From the NCBI GenBank assembly GCA_002308255.1, contig DBVZ01000039.1, positions 7,985-12,990 of the forward strand: a stretch of 5,006 nt of DNA, given 5' to 3'. Numbering within the stretch: the first letter of the stretch is position 1; every line of letters begins with the position of its first letter. The notes under the pieces were generated by a model, which saw nothing but the letters and a program-made list of their open reading frames with translations, searched no databases and was not told the DNA's origin. Source of the DNA: Lachnospiraceae bacterium UBA1251. GTDB lineage: Bacteria; Bacillota; Clostridia; Lachnospirales; Lachnospiraceae. Positions 1 through 5,006 of this stretch are shown here, piece by piece. A program made the translations under genes and the position numbers.

Positions 1-1182
1 AGCGCCGCGGACCAGGACACCAACGCGCTGCAGTCGACGGACTGGAGTCAGTACAGCGTCGGCGGCGGGGAATTGCCGCGCCCGATTCAATATGCTCCGG
101 AGGAACCGGAACCGGGGACACCCGGTTCCGGGGATCCGGAAAACGACGGGGAGGGCGGTGAAGAAGCCGGGGAGGACGTACCGCCGCAAGGCGGATCCTC
201 AGGTGAAACGCAAGGCGGCGGTGGCGGCGGATCGGCCTCGTTTGGCGACGAAGAAGAGGAGCCTGAGCCGATCGATGACCGGAAGCTCAAGGGCGACATC
301 GAGAACAGCGCGATCGGAAGCGCCCAGGCTTCCAAGGCGAAGGGGTGGCTTGCCCTTGTGACGCCCGCGAATACGTCGGTTTCAGGTTATACGATGGACC
401 AGGCTGACGCGCCGTCGCTCTCTGCCGTCGACGAGCGGCGCATTGAATCCGGCGGTTTTTTGGGCGAACTGGCGGAGGGACTTGGGTTTTACGAATACAT
501 TCTGGACCGGTTTTCCTGCTATACGCATCAGACGCGGCAGTCCGGCATGATCTATGAGGTCGAATACGCGCTGTACGGCCACGCCTCGGACGTCAAGAAC
601 TTCGAGACCGCGCTGAACCGCATCATGTGGATCCGCGAAGGGATGAACATGCTGTACCTCATCGCGTCGGACCACCGGTCGGAGGCGAATGCGGTCGCGG
701 AGACGCTGGTCGGCTGGACCGGAAACCAGCTGATCGTGATGCTGACGGCGGCGGCGTTGATGGCCGCCTGGGCGTACGCGGAATCGATCCTCGACGTCCG
801 CGCGCTCTTACAGGGGAAGCGGGTCGCGTTTTTCAAGTCGGAGGAAAGCTGGGTGCTGTCGATCCAGGGCATTGAGAACCTCTTGTGCGGCGGCGGGGAA
901 GCGGCGAAGGAGGATACGTTCGGCATGACGTACGAAGACTATCTCAGGGTGCTCCTCTATGCGTCGAACGAGAGCAAGACCGCGTATCGCGTGATGGACC
1001 TGATCCAGGACCGGCTCCGGCAGCGCACGCCGAACTTCTTCATGGCGGCGCAGGTGTACGCGCTTGAGATCCGGGCGGACATCGCCGCATCCGGCTTTTT
1101 CAGCGCATTGCCGGTGGTGAAAAAGCGGACCGGGAAAGACGCCTGGTACGTATTCAGCGAACGGTTCACCGAGGTTTATTAG
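1..1182 (+). CDS. DUF5702-like Tad-locus protein, C-terminal part (5' partial)
   Basis: The reading frame is open from the first base to the TAG at 1180-1182, so the start lies upstream; the TTG at 73 is merely an internal codon. The visible 393 residues begin with a short stretch, then a low-complexity acidic, Pro/Gly-rich linker (about residues 31-94, with a run of six Gly and a run of acidic residues). A compact, mainly helical domain follows from about residue 110 to the end. Recognisable stretches are YEVEYALYG (185-193), the IREG segment (211-214) and AWAYAESILDVRALLQGK (256-273). From memory these match DUF5702, an uncharacterised family found beside TadE-type genes in Clostridia. Members usually have an N-terminal membrane segment, which would be off the window. 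Placement directly before two pseudopilins and a prepilin peptidase suggests an envelope component of a Tad-type pilus. No enzymatic motif is visible. The family call is fairly confident; the role is inferred from neighbours. Confidence 0.82.
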   Translation, partial: SAADQDTNALQSTDWSQYSVGGGELPRPIQYAPEEPEPGTPGSGDPENDGEGGEEAGEDVPPQGGSSGETQGGGGGGSASFGDEEEEPEPIDDRKLKGDIENSAIGSAQASKAKGWLALVTPANTSVSGYTMDQADAPSLSAVDERRIESGGFLGELAEGLGFYEYILDRFSCYTHQTRQSGMIYEVEYALYGHASDVKNFETALNRIMWIREGMNMLYLIASDHRSEANAVAETLVGWTGNQLIVMLTAAALMAAWAYAESILDVRALLQGKRVAFFKSEESWVLSIQGIENLLCGGGEAAKEDTFGMTYEDYLRVLLYASNESKTAYRVMDLIQDRLRQRTPNFFMAAQVYALEIRADIAASGFFSALPVVKKRTGKDAWYVFSERFTEVY

Positions 1183-1189
1183 AGCATTT

Positions 1190-1218
1190 GAAGGGTACGA
1201 AAAAGAATACTTCTCTGT
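1190..1218 (+). repeat. Left inverted-repeat arm of the MITE-like element
   Basis: This arm begins GAAGGGTACG and ends in the perfect 19-base core shared with the right arm. It lies entirely downstream of the DUF5702-like stop codon. Confidence 0.9.
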
Positions 1219-1286
1219 CATCCATTTCTCTATTATCAGTTCAGAAAACGTAGGCAAAAACCCAAAAGCCAGGACGCACTTCATTC

Positions 1287-2216
1287 ATGAAAACTAAATA
1301 CTTACAATTGAATATCCAGCTAAAAACTTTCCCAAACCTACAGAGAAGTATTCTTTTTTGTGCCCTTCTGACGGGGCGCTCCGGCGAAAGTCGTCCGTCC
1401 GAGAAAAAGGCGGCGCGCGGCAGTCTGACGCTGGAAGCCGCGCTGACGCTGCCGTTCGTGATCGTCCTGTTTCTTTCGATCCTGCAGCTCATCACGGCCT
1501 CGGTCTTTCAGGTACGGCTCATGAATGCGATGGAGCAGGCGGGGCGGCGGCTCGCGTCATATTATTATGCGGTCGCGGAGATCACGGACGAGGAGGAAAA
1601 AGACCTGATCGCGCGGACCATCGGGAGCGTCGTCTCGTACGCGGTGACGGGCGCGGTGGCGCGCGGCATGGTATTCGATACGATGAATCCCGTGCCGGAT
1701 CTTAACAGCCTGATCGATGGCGGGAAGGACGGCATTTCCTTCTACCTGAGCCATTACGAGCCTGCGACACAGACCATCCGGCTGTTTGCGGAATACCGGG
1801 TGCTGATCCCGTTTTTCCCATTGAAGGGGCTGTCGCTGCCGGTGCTGCAGTATTCGACGCATCGCGTCTGGACCGGCAAAAAAATGCCGGAGCACGAAGA
1901 GGAGCAGATGGTCTACGTCACGGAAACCGGGACGGTGTACCATACCGCGCTTTCCTGCACGAGCCTTTCGCTCAGCATCCGCGAGGTGTCGCGTTCAAAG
2001 CTCGATACGATCCGGAGCGCGAACGGCAGCATCTACCACACCTGCGAATACTGCGGGGAGGGCACCGGCGACAAGGTCTTCGTGACGACGCACGGGGTGC
2101 GTTATCATTCGGATAAGACCTGTTCGGGGCTCAAACGGAGCATTCAGAGCATTCCGATCTCGGAGGTCGGCGACCGGGCGCTCTGCAAGCGCTGCCGGGC
2201 GCGGGAGAAGAACTGA
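1287..2216 (+). CDS. TadE-like pseudopilin with two C-terminal Cys/His modules
   Basis: A predicted 309-residue membrane-anchored minor pilin. A class III (pilin-type) signal lies at 45-65: Gly45, then SLTLE with Glu50 at +5 after the cut, then a hydrophobic segment (about 52-73), as in TadE/TadF-type pseudopilins. An extracytoplasmic region of about 130 residues follows. The C-terminus has two related modules, each with YH-x4-C followed by CxxC: Y218/H219/C224/C253/C256 and Y273/H274/C279/C300/C303. These resemble small metal-binding modules seen at the ends of some ComEC-like and nuclease proteins, so zinc binding is plausible but unproven. The start is doubtful: ATG 1287 has only a weak AGGA 12 nt upstream, and it and TTG 1308 are the only in-frame starts before the signal, both inside the MITE-like element. 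The native N-terminus may therefore have been replaced, or the gene may be poorly translated. The body of the gene looks intact. Confidence 0.8.
   Translation: MKTKYLQLNIQLKTFPNLQRSILFCALLTGRSGESRPSEKKAARGSLTLEAALTLPFVIVLFLSILQLITASVFQVRLMNAMEQAGRRLASYYYAVAEITDEEEKDLIARTIGSVVSYAVTGAVARGMVFDTMNPVPDLNSLIDGGKDGISFYLSHYEPATQTIRLFAEYRVLIPFFPLKGLSLPVLQYSTHRVWTGKKMPEHEEEQMVYVTETGTVYHTALSCTSLSLSIREVSRSKLDTIRSANGSIYHTCEYCGEGTGDKVFVTTHGVRYHSDKTCSGLKRSIQSIPISEVGDRALCKRCRAREKN
1340..1368 (-). repeat. Right inverted-repeat arm of the MITE-like element
   Basis: Read on the minus strand it begins GAAGGGCACA and continues with the same 19-base core as the left arm. It encodes residues 18-28 of the TadE-like protein as read from the ATG at 1287. 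In RNA both mismatches with the left arm become G-U pairs, so the 29-bp stem would be continuous. Confidence 0.9.
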
Positions 2217-2254
2217 AGCCGTCCGGACGGGAACCTTTAGGCAAGGAGGGGAAA

Positions 2255-2680
2255 ATGATTTCGTGGATCGGAGCAGGGCTGATCCTGCCGCCGGCCGTGG
2301 TCCTGGACCTGAAAAAACGGCGGATCCCGCTGCTGATCCTTTTGATCGCGGCGCTGCCTGCGGTGCCGGTCAATCTCCTGTGGTCGGAGACGCATTGGCT
2401 TGAGATGGCCGGCGGCGCGCTGTTCGGCGGGGTATTTTTACTGCTTGCCGTGGTGACGCATGAAAAGATCGGCTACGGCGACGGATTTTTGATCGCCGCG
2501 CTCGGACTGTGGCTCGGCATTGAAAGGATCGCGGTCTCGACGCTCCTCGGCATGCTGGCGGCAGGATTTACCGGCGTCATATTGATGATCTTAAAAAAGA
2601 AGCGTCGGAAGGATCAGCTGCCGTTCGCGCCGTTTCTCGCGGCGGGTTGCGTGCTACGGCTGATTCTGGAATTCATTTAA
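2255..2680 (+). CDS. Prepilin peptidase, A24 family (TadV/CpaA type)
   Basis: A 141-residue integral membrane aspartyl protease that would cleave pilin-type leaders after the conserved Gly in this operon. It is the short form typical of Tad systems, without the N-terminal methylase domain of PilD. The two expected catalytic aspartates are visible: Asp18 in the first conserved motif (DLKKRRIP) and Asp76 in GYGDG, the variant here of the GxGD motif. Hydrophobic segments cover about residues 3-17, 26-42, 52-68, 78-90 and 92-112, and the C-terminal LPFAPFLAAG stretch is characteristic of the family. The ATG is fixed by a strong AAGGAGG at 2243-2249. The gene lies 38 bp after one predicted substrate and 14 bp before another. 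Function is confident from motifs and context. Confidence 0.9.
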   Translation: MISWIGAGLILPPAVVLDLKKRRIPLLILLIAALPAVPVNLLWSETHWLEMAGGALFGGVFLLLAVVTHEKIGYGDGFLIAALGLWLGIERIAVSTLLGMLAAGFTGVILMILKKKRRKDQLPFAPFLAAGCVLRLILEFI

Positions 2681-2682
2681 AA

Positions 2683-2689
2683 AAGGAGG
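2683..2689 (+). promoter_or_regulatory. Ribosome-binding site fixing the start of the second TadE-like gene
   Basis: AAGGAGG lies 5 nt before the ATG at 2695. It selects that codon over the upstream in-frame ATG-type start at 2647, which lies within the peptidase coding region and would add 16 residues unlike a pilin leader. Confidence 0.85.
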
Positions 2690-2694
2690 CGCTT

Positions 2695-3267
2695 ATGCGG
2701 AAAACGCGTGATGCCGGGCGGTTGTCCTGCGGGGTGCTCACGGTGGAGACCGCGCTCGTCATGGGGATCATTCTGGCATTGACCTTTTCTGCGGTCGTTT
2801 ACGCGGGGTATCTCCACGACCGCGCGGTGCTGAAGGAAATGGCCGTGTACTATGCGGAAGCGCTCCTGCACCTCAAGGAGGAGCCGGTGGATTTTGACGG
2901 GCACCTGGAGATCACCCGTCTCGAGGAACAGAACATTCTCCGGACGAACAGCTACGCGGACGGCCTGGACGTTCATGCCATCGAAGCGCGATTTGCCGAG
3001 AGCGCGACGGAGAAAATGCTGTTTTCCGAGGTGACGGGCGCGTCCGTATCCATCGGGCAGACGAAAGTCGTCCTTCGCTACACGGGCGCGTTCCGGCTGA
3101 AGCTCGGCGCCCTGGTGGAGTCGATCCTGAGTTTTCAGGAGGGGCTGAGCGGCAGCGTTGAACAGGAGAGCGGCATGGCGCCGGAGGAATTCATCCGCCT
3201 CTGTCATGGCATCATCTGGCGGGACCGAAAGGAGGGATCATCCAGTGAAGAAGAGCATTGTGAGTGA
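2695..3267 (+). CDS. Small TadE-like pseudopilin
   Basis: A 190-residue protein with a short basic leader (residues 1-13), then Gly13 and VLTVE with Glu18 at +5, then a hydrophobic stretch (about 19-40). This is the class III signal expected of TadE/TadF-type minor pilins, cut by the peptidase encoded just upstream. The remaining roughly 150 residues are a soluble, mixed-charge domain without cysteine motifs and without clear similarity I can name. The 13-residue leader is a useful contrast to the 45-residue one on the other pseudopilin. The start is set by a strong Shine-Dalgarno box. The 3' end overlaps the next gene by 23 nt, which implies one transcript and possible translational coupling. 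The pilin-signal assignment is solid; the exact subfamily (TadE or TadF) is not resolved. Confidence 0.82.
   Translation: MRKTRDAGRLSCGVLTVETALVMGIILALTFSAVVYAGYLHDRAVLKEMAVYYAEALLHLKEEPVDFDGHLEITRLEEQNILRTNSYADGLDVHAIEARFAESATEKMLFSEVTGASVSIGQTKVVLRYTGAFRLKLGALVESILSFQEGLSGSVEQESGMAPEEFIRLCHGIIWRDRKEGSSSEEEHCE
3229..3235 (+). promoter_or_regulatory. Ribosome-binding site fixing a GTG start
   Basis: AAGGAGG lies 9 nt before GTG 3245, inside the end of the preceding pseudopilin gene. It supports the GTG over the in-frame ATG at 3158, whose extra 29 residues read as out-of-frame translation of the neighbour. Confidence 0.82.
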
Positions 3268-4141
3268 CGGAAGGAACCGGTATCTGAGGCTGATCCCGGA
3301 GGCGGAGACCGCCGACGGGTATGAACTCAAAATGCTGACGCGGACACAGCCGGATCAGCTGTTAAAGATCCACCCGGGGAGCGAGGGCGGCAGTGTGACG
3401 TTCGACTACGTGATCACGGACCTCGTCGCGCTCGAAACCGCCTCCGAAGAGGCGCGGACCGTACTGCATGCCGTGGTGCTGGGGCTTGAAAGCCTGGCGG
3501 AGGTCCTCAGGCAGCACCTTTTGGATCCGGACGGGCTCGTGCTTTCTCCGGACGCGGTCTTTCTGCAGCGGGAGACGGGACGCATTTTCTTCTGCTATGC
3601 GCCGGGAAACCGGAAGCCGCTCCGGGAAAGCATCACGGAACTGATGGAATTCTTCATCAAATACGTCAACCCGACGGGGGAGGCGGAAGTGTTATTGGTG
3701 TACGGGCTCTACCGGAAAAGCCGGGAAGAAAACGTGACGCTTCAGTCGCTTGCGTCGTTCTGGCGGGAGCAGACGAAAGGGCGTCCGGCATTGACGGAGC
3801 GTCCGGCAAGCGCGCGCGGCCCGCAGCAGGACCGGAAGGAGCGCGCGGTTTACGAAGAACTCGGTCTCGACCCGTATGATTCGGGAGCGGCGGCGTATTA
3901 CGGGGAACCGGCCGTGCCGGAAAACCCGGGTCCGGGGCAGAAGCCTTCGGCCGCGCGAACGGACCGGCCGGATGAAAAGCCCTCTTTATGGAAACAGTTA
4001 TTTGACCGGAAAGAGGAAAAAGCCGCGCCCGATGCGCCGGAGGGAAGGAAATCCATTACCGCCAAAATGAAGGACCACCTGCTCCCGATCCTCGTCACGG
4101 TCATCATCGCCGTCGGGATCGTCCTGTTTCTCGTGATTTAG
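3245..4141 (+). CDS. DUF6382-like protein, C-terminally tail-anchored, no FHA domain
   Basis: A 298-residue protein starting at GTG 3245. Residues about 8-165 resemble DUF6382, an uncharacterised domain usually found at the N-terminus of FHA-domain proteins near pilus or secretion genes in Clostridia. Features consistent with it include the early YELKMLTR stretch, the FDYVITDLVALE segment, the FFCYAPGN strand and the LLVYGLY segment. A charged, Pro-rich linker (about 170-270) follows, containing a small duplicated RPA-type hexapeptide (direct repeat GCGTCCGGCA at 3781 and 3799). The protein ends in one hydrophobic helix (about 280-298) with no residues after it, preceded by basic residues, so it should be tail-anchored with the N-domain in the cytoplasm. 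The FHA domain I would expect after the membrane segment is missing, and the 177 bp before the next gene has no room for it. It overlaps the preceding gene by 23 nt. Function is unknown; a structural or signalling part of the pilus locus is inferred. Confidence 0.78.
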   Translation: MKKSIVSDGRNRYLRLIPEAETADGYELKMLTRTQPDQLLKIHPGSEGGSVTFDYVITDLVALETASEEARTVLHAVVLGLESLAEVLRQHLLDPDGLVLSPDAVFLQRETGRIFFCYAPGNRKPLRESITELMEFFIKYVNPTGEAEVLLVYGLYRKSREENVTLQSLASFWREQTKGRPALTERPASARGPQQDRKERAVYEELGLDPYDSGAAAYYGEPAVPENPGPGQKPSAARTDRPDEKPSLWKQLFDRKEEKAAPDAPEGRKSITAKMKDHLLPILVTVIIAVGIVLFLVI

Positions 4142-4220
4142 GAAAAGTGGGAGATGAGTGCATGTTTTGCCCAGAAAAAGCATGAGATCGGCCTCTAAAC
4201 CGCCGGTTTTTCGATACAAT

Positions 4221-4249
4221 TTGACAACAAAAGGGTTTTGCGGTAAAAT
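4221..4249 (+). promoter_or_regulatory. Sigma-A type promoter for the HIT gene
   Basis: TTGACA at 4221-4226 is a perfect -35 box. TAAAAT at 4244-4249 differs from the consensus -10 at one base. The spacer is exactly 17 nt. Transcription should begin near 4256, giving a leader of about 60 nt. The spacer contains an inverted repeat, CAAAA-GGG-TTTTG (4228-4240), which could be an operator or chance. The promoter makes the HIT gene independent of the pilus operon. Confidence 0.85.
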
Positions 4250-4307
4250 GTGCACGTTCAAAATCCGGCTTTCGCCGGCAGGAATCTTCAAAACGAGCAT
4301 TGATGAC

Positions 4308-4313
4308 AGGTGG
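4308..4313 (+). promoter_or_regulatory. Ribosome-binding site deciding the HIT start
   Basis: AGGTGG lies 5 nt before ATG 4319. The alternative in-frame GTG at 4310 overlaps this box and has no good site of its own, and the family usually begins just before the first CxxC. Confidence 0.7.
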
Positions 4314-4318
4314 CTAAA

Positions 4319-4723
4319 ATGGATGACTGTATTTTCTGTAAGATCATAGCGGGTGAGATCCCGGCATTCATCATTCATGAGGACGAGGAAAGCGTCGCGT
4401 TCATGGACATCAACCCGGCGACCCCGGGGCACGTACTGATCCTGCCCAAGACGCACATTCGCGACATCGAGGAATTGGATGAGGAGCAGGCAGGCCGGCT
4501 GATGATGGTCGCGAAGGCCATCGGCCAGAAGCAGAAGAGTGCGCTCGGCGCGGACGGCTTCAACATCGTGCAGAACAACGGGAAAGCCGCCGGGCAGACG
4601 GTCCCGCATTTTCACATCCACGTGATCCCGCGGTATGCGGGCGGACCTCAGGTGGCGGCCTGGACGCCGACCTCCCCGACGCGCGAGCAGTTAAGCGAGA
4701 TCTACATCCGGCTGAAGGATTGA
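4319..4723 (+). CDS. HIT-family nucleotide-binding protein (HINT-like)
   Basis: A complete 134-residue cytoplasmic HIT-superfamily protein. These enzymes hydrolyse or transfer nucleoside phosphoramidates and related nucleotides; the physiological substrate in Firmicutes is poorly defined. The signature is the histidine triad HFHIHVI (His97, His99, His101), with His99 as the expected nucleophile. Cys4 and Cys7 (CIFC), with His46 in KTHIRDI and His97, match the zinc-site pattern of the bacterial Hit/PKCI-like subgroup. Other family stretches are DINPATPGH (30-38) and FNIVQNNGKAAGQTV (81-95). Length is normal. ATG 4319 is preferred for its AGGTGG box; GTG 4310 would add three residues. It has its own promoter 177 bp after the pilus operon and a strong terminator just downstream, so it is probably a single-gene unit. 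Family confident; substrate unknown. Confidence 0.95.
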   Translation: MDDCIFCKIIAGEIPAFIIHEDEESVAFMDINPATPGHVLILPKTHIRDIEELDEEQAGRLMMVAKAIGQKQKSALGADGFNIVQNNGKAAGQTVPHFHIHVIPRYAGGPQVAAWTPTSPTREQLSEIYIRLKD

Positions 4724-4737
4724 GAATGATCCAAAAC

Positions 4738-4773
4738 AAAACGACCTCCGTGAAACGTCACGGAGGTCGTTTT
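4738..4773. terminator. Bidirectional intrinsic terminator between HIT and murG
   Basis: A perfect inverted repeat, ACGACCTCCGTG (4741-4752) and its complement (4759-4770) around a 6-nt loop, extends by three A-T pairs to a 15-bp stem. On the plus strand it runs into TTTTCAATT and on the minus strand into TTTTGTTTTGG, so it can end transcripts from both convergent genes. The minus-strand tail is the more T-rich. It begins 14 nt after the HIT stop and ends 13 nt from the murG stop. Confidence 0.92.
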
Positions 4774-4786
4774 CAATTACAGCCGA

Positions 4787-5006
4787 TCAAGGCTTCGCGG
4801 TCAGTTCATCGATGAGTCCGAGGACGACCTGCACCCCGTTGCCCTGCGTGCTTTCAGACATCGCCTTCACATAGTCGGCGCGGCGCGCGTACAAGTCCTT
4901 TAATGCGGCTTCGAGGCGTGCCGCCGTGAGGTCCGACTGATCCAAAACCATCGAAAACCCCTGCTTTTCAAAAGAGGCCGCGTTGAGGATCTGGTCGCCG
5001 CGGCTG
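4787..5006 (-). CDS. murG: MurG, C-terminal end (5' partial)
   Basis: The minus strand is open from the window edge to a TGA (plus-strand TCA at 4787-4789), giving the last 72 residues. The stretch SRGDQILNAASFEKQGFSMV, followed by LDQSDLT, matches the conserved C-terminal segment of MurG (typically RGDQ.LNA..F...G.A..L). This region lies after the UDP-GlcNAc-binding motifs, which are off the window. MurG is the membrane-associated family 28 glycosyltransferase that adds GlcNAc to lipid I to make lipid II in peptidoglycan synthesis. The remainder is a helical tail ending LIDELTAKP. The gene is convergent with HIT and shares its terminator. No damage is visible in this part. Confidence 0.9.
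   Translation of the reverse strand, partial: SRGDQILNAASFEKQGFSMVLDQSDLTAARLEAALKDLYARRADYVKAMSESTQGNGVQVVLGLIDELTAKP

Larger units (their letters stand above)
1190..1368. mobile_element. MITE-like element, 179 bp with 29-bp terminal inverted repeats
   Basis: Arms at 1190-1218 and 1340-1368 are inverted copies matching at 27 of 29 positions. The inner 19 bp (AAAAAGAATACTTCTCTGT at 1200-1218) is perfect, and the two differences are transitions at 1196/1362 and 1199/1359. The 121-bp interior has no credible gene. The segment holds 65 G/C of 179 bases (about 36%), against roughly 60% around it. Its left end is 7 bp after the stop of the DUF5702-like gene, and its right end lies inside the reading frame of the TadE-like gene. 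Size, inverted ends, AT-richness and lack of a transposase fit a non-autonomous element moved in trans. I could not see a convincing flanking target duplication and cannot name the parent IS family. A native structured intergenic RNA is the alternative. The inverted repeat is certain; the mobile nature is inferred. Confidence 0.68.

Noticed and set aside
1180..1378. Target-site duplication flanking the MITE-like element
   Set aside because: Bases just outside the arms (GAGCATTT on the left, TGACGGGG on the right) do not match, and shifting the boundaries by a few bases gave no convincing direct repeat.
1241..1495. A minus-strand ORF through the MITE-like element, considered as a transposase remnant
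   Set aside because: It continues antisense into the TadE-like gene, has no recognisable transposase motif, and the element is too small to hold a catalytic domain.
2219..2230. Perfect 12-bp palindrome CCGTCCGGACGG before the prepilin peptidase
   Set aside because: It is short and GC-rich with no loop, in GC-rich DNA; chance is a sufficient explanation without conservation data.
4161..4184. Hairpin CATGTTTT / AAAGCATG after the DUF6382-like gene
   Set aside because: An AT-rich 8-bp stem with one G-U pair, an 8-nt loop and no following T run; weak and probably fortuitous.
4197..4211. Possible terminator for the pilus operon (AAACC-GCC-GGTTT then TT)
   Set aside because: The stem is only 5 bp and consumes most of the T run. 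No convincing intrinsic terminator is visible between 4142 and 4220.
4265..4278. Small hairpin CCGGC-TTTC-GCCGG in the HIT leader, considered as a regulatory RNA
   Set aside because: A 5-bp stem alone is not enough to support a riboswitch or attenuator, and no T run or competing structure is evident.
4158..4349. A 63-codon plus-strand ORF between the DUF6382-like gene and HIT
   Set aside because: It covers the HIT promoter and leader, overlaps the HIT start in another frame, has no ribosome-binding site and shows no family features.

Overview
The window looks like chromosome from a fairly GC-rich Firmicute, most likely class Clostridia. Coding DNA is roughly 60% G+C by eye. Ribosome-binding sites are strong AAGGAGG boxes, one promoter is a near-consensus sigma-A type, and the first and fifth genes resemble DUF5702 and DUF6382, uncharacterised families I associate with Clostridia. 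Species cannot be assigned.

Positions 1-4141 hold the 3' part of a plus-strand Tad/Flp (type IVc) pilus-type operon. In order it contains: the C-terminal part of a DUF5702-like protein (cut by the window edge); a TadE-like pseudopilin with two Cys/His modules at its C-terminus; a short A24-family prepilin peptidase; a second, smaller TadE-like pseudopilin; and a tail-anchored DUF6382-like protein that lacks the expected FHA domain. The peptidase sits between two predicted substrates, each with a Gly / +5 Glu processing site, which supports a shared role in assembling a cell-surface pilus or secretion structure. The ATPase and platform genes (cpaF/tadB/tadC type) would be expected upstream, outside the window.

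The most unusual part is the junction between the first and second genes. An AT-rich segment of 179 bp (about 36% G+C) at 1190-1368 is bounded by 29-bp inverted repeats matching at 27 of 29 positions, with a perfect 19-bp core. It has the form of a MITE-like, non-autonomous mobile element. It runs into the second gene, and the only in-frame start codons ahead of that gene's pilin signal lie inside it, so the element appears to supply or to have replaced the protein's N-terminus.

Positions 4142-5006 are housekeeping DNA. A good promoter (TTGACA, 17 nt, TAAAAT) drives a complete HIT-family nucleotide-binding protein. A strong inverted-repeat terminator, able to work in both directions, separates it from the convergent 3' end of murG on the minus strand. 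The longest stretch without a gene is 177 bp (4142-4318), which contains the HIT promoter and leader.
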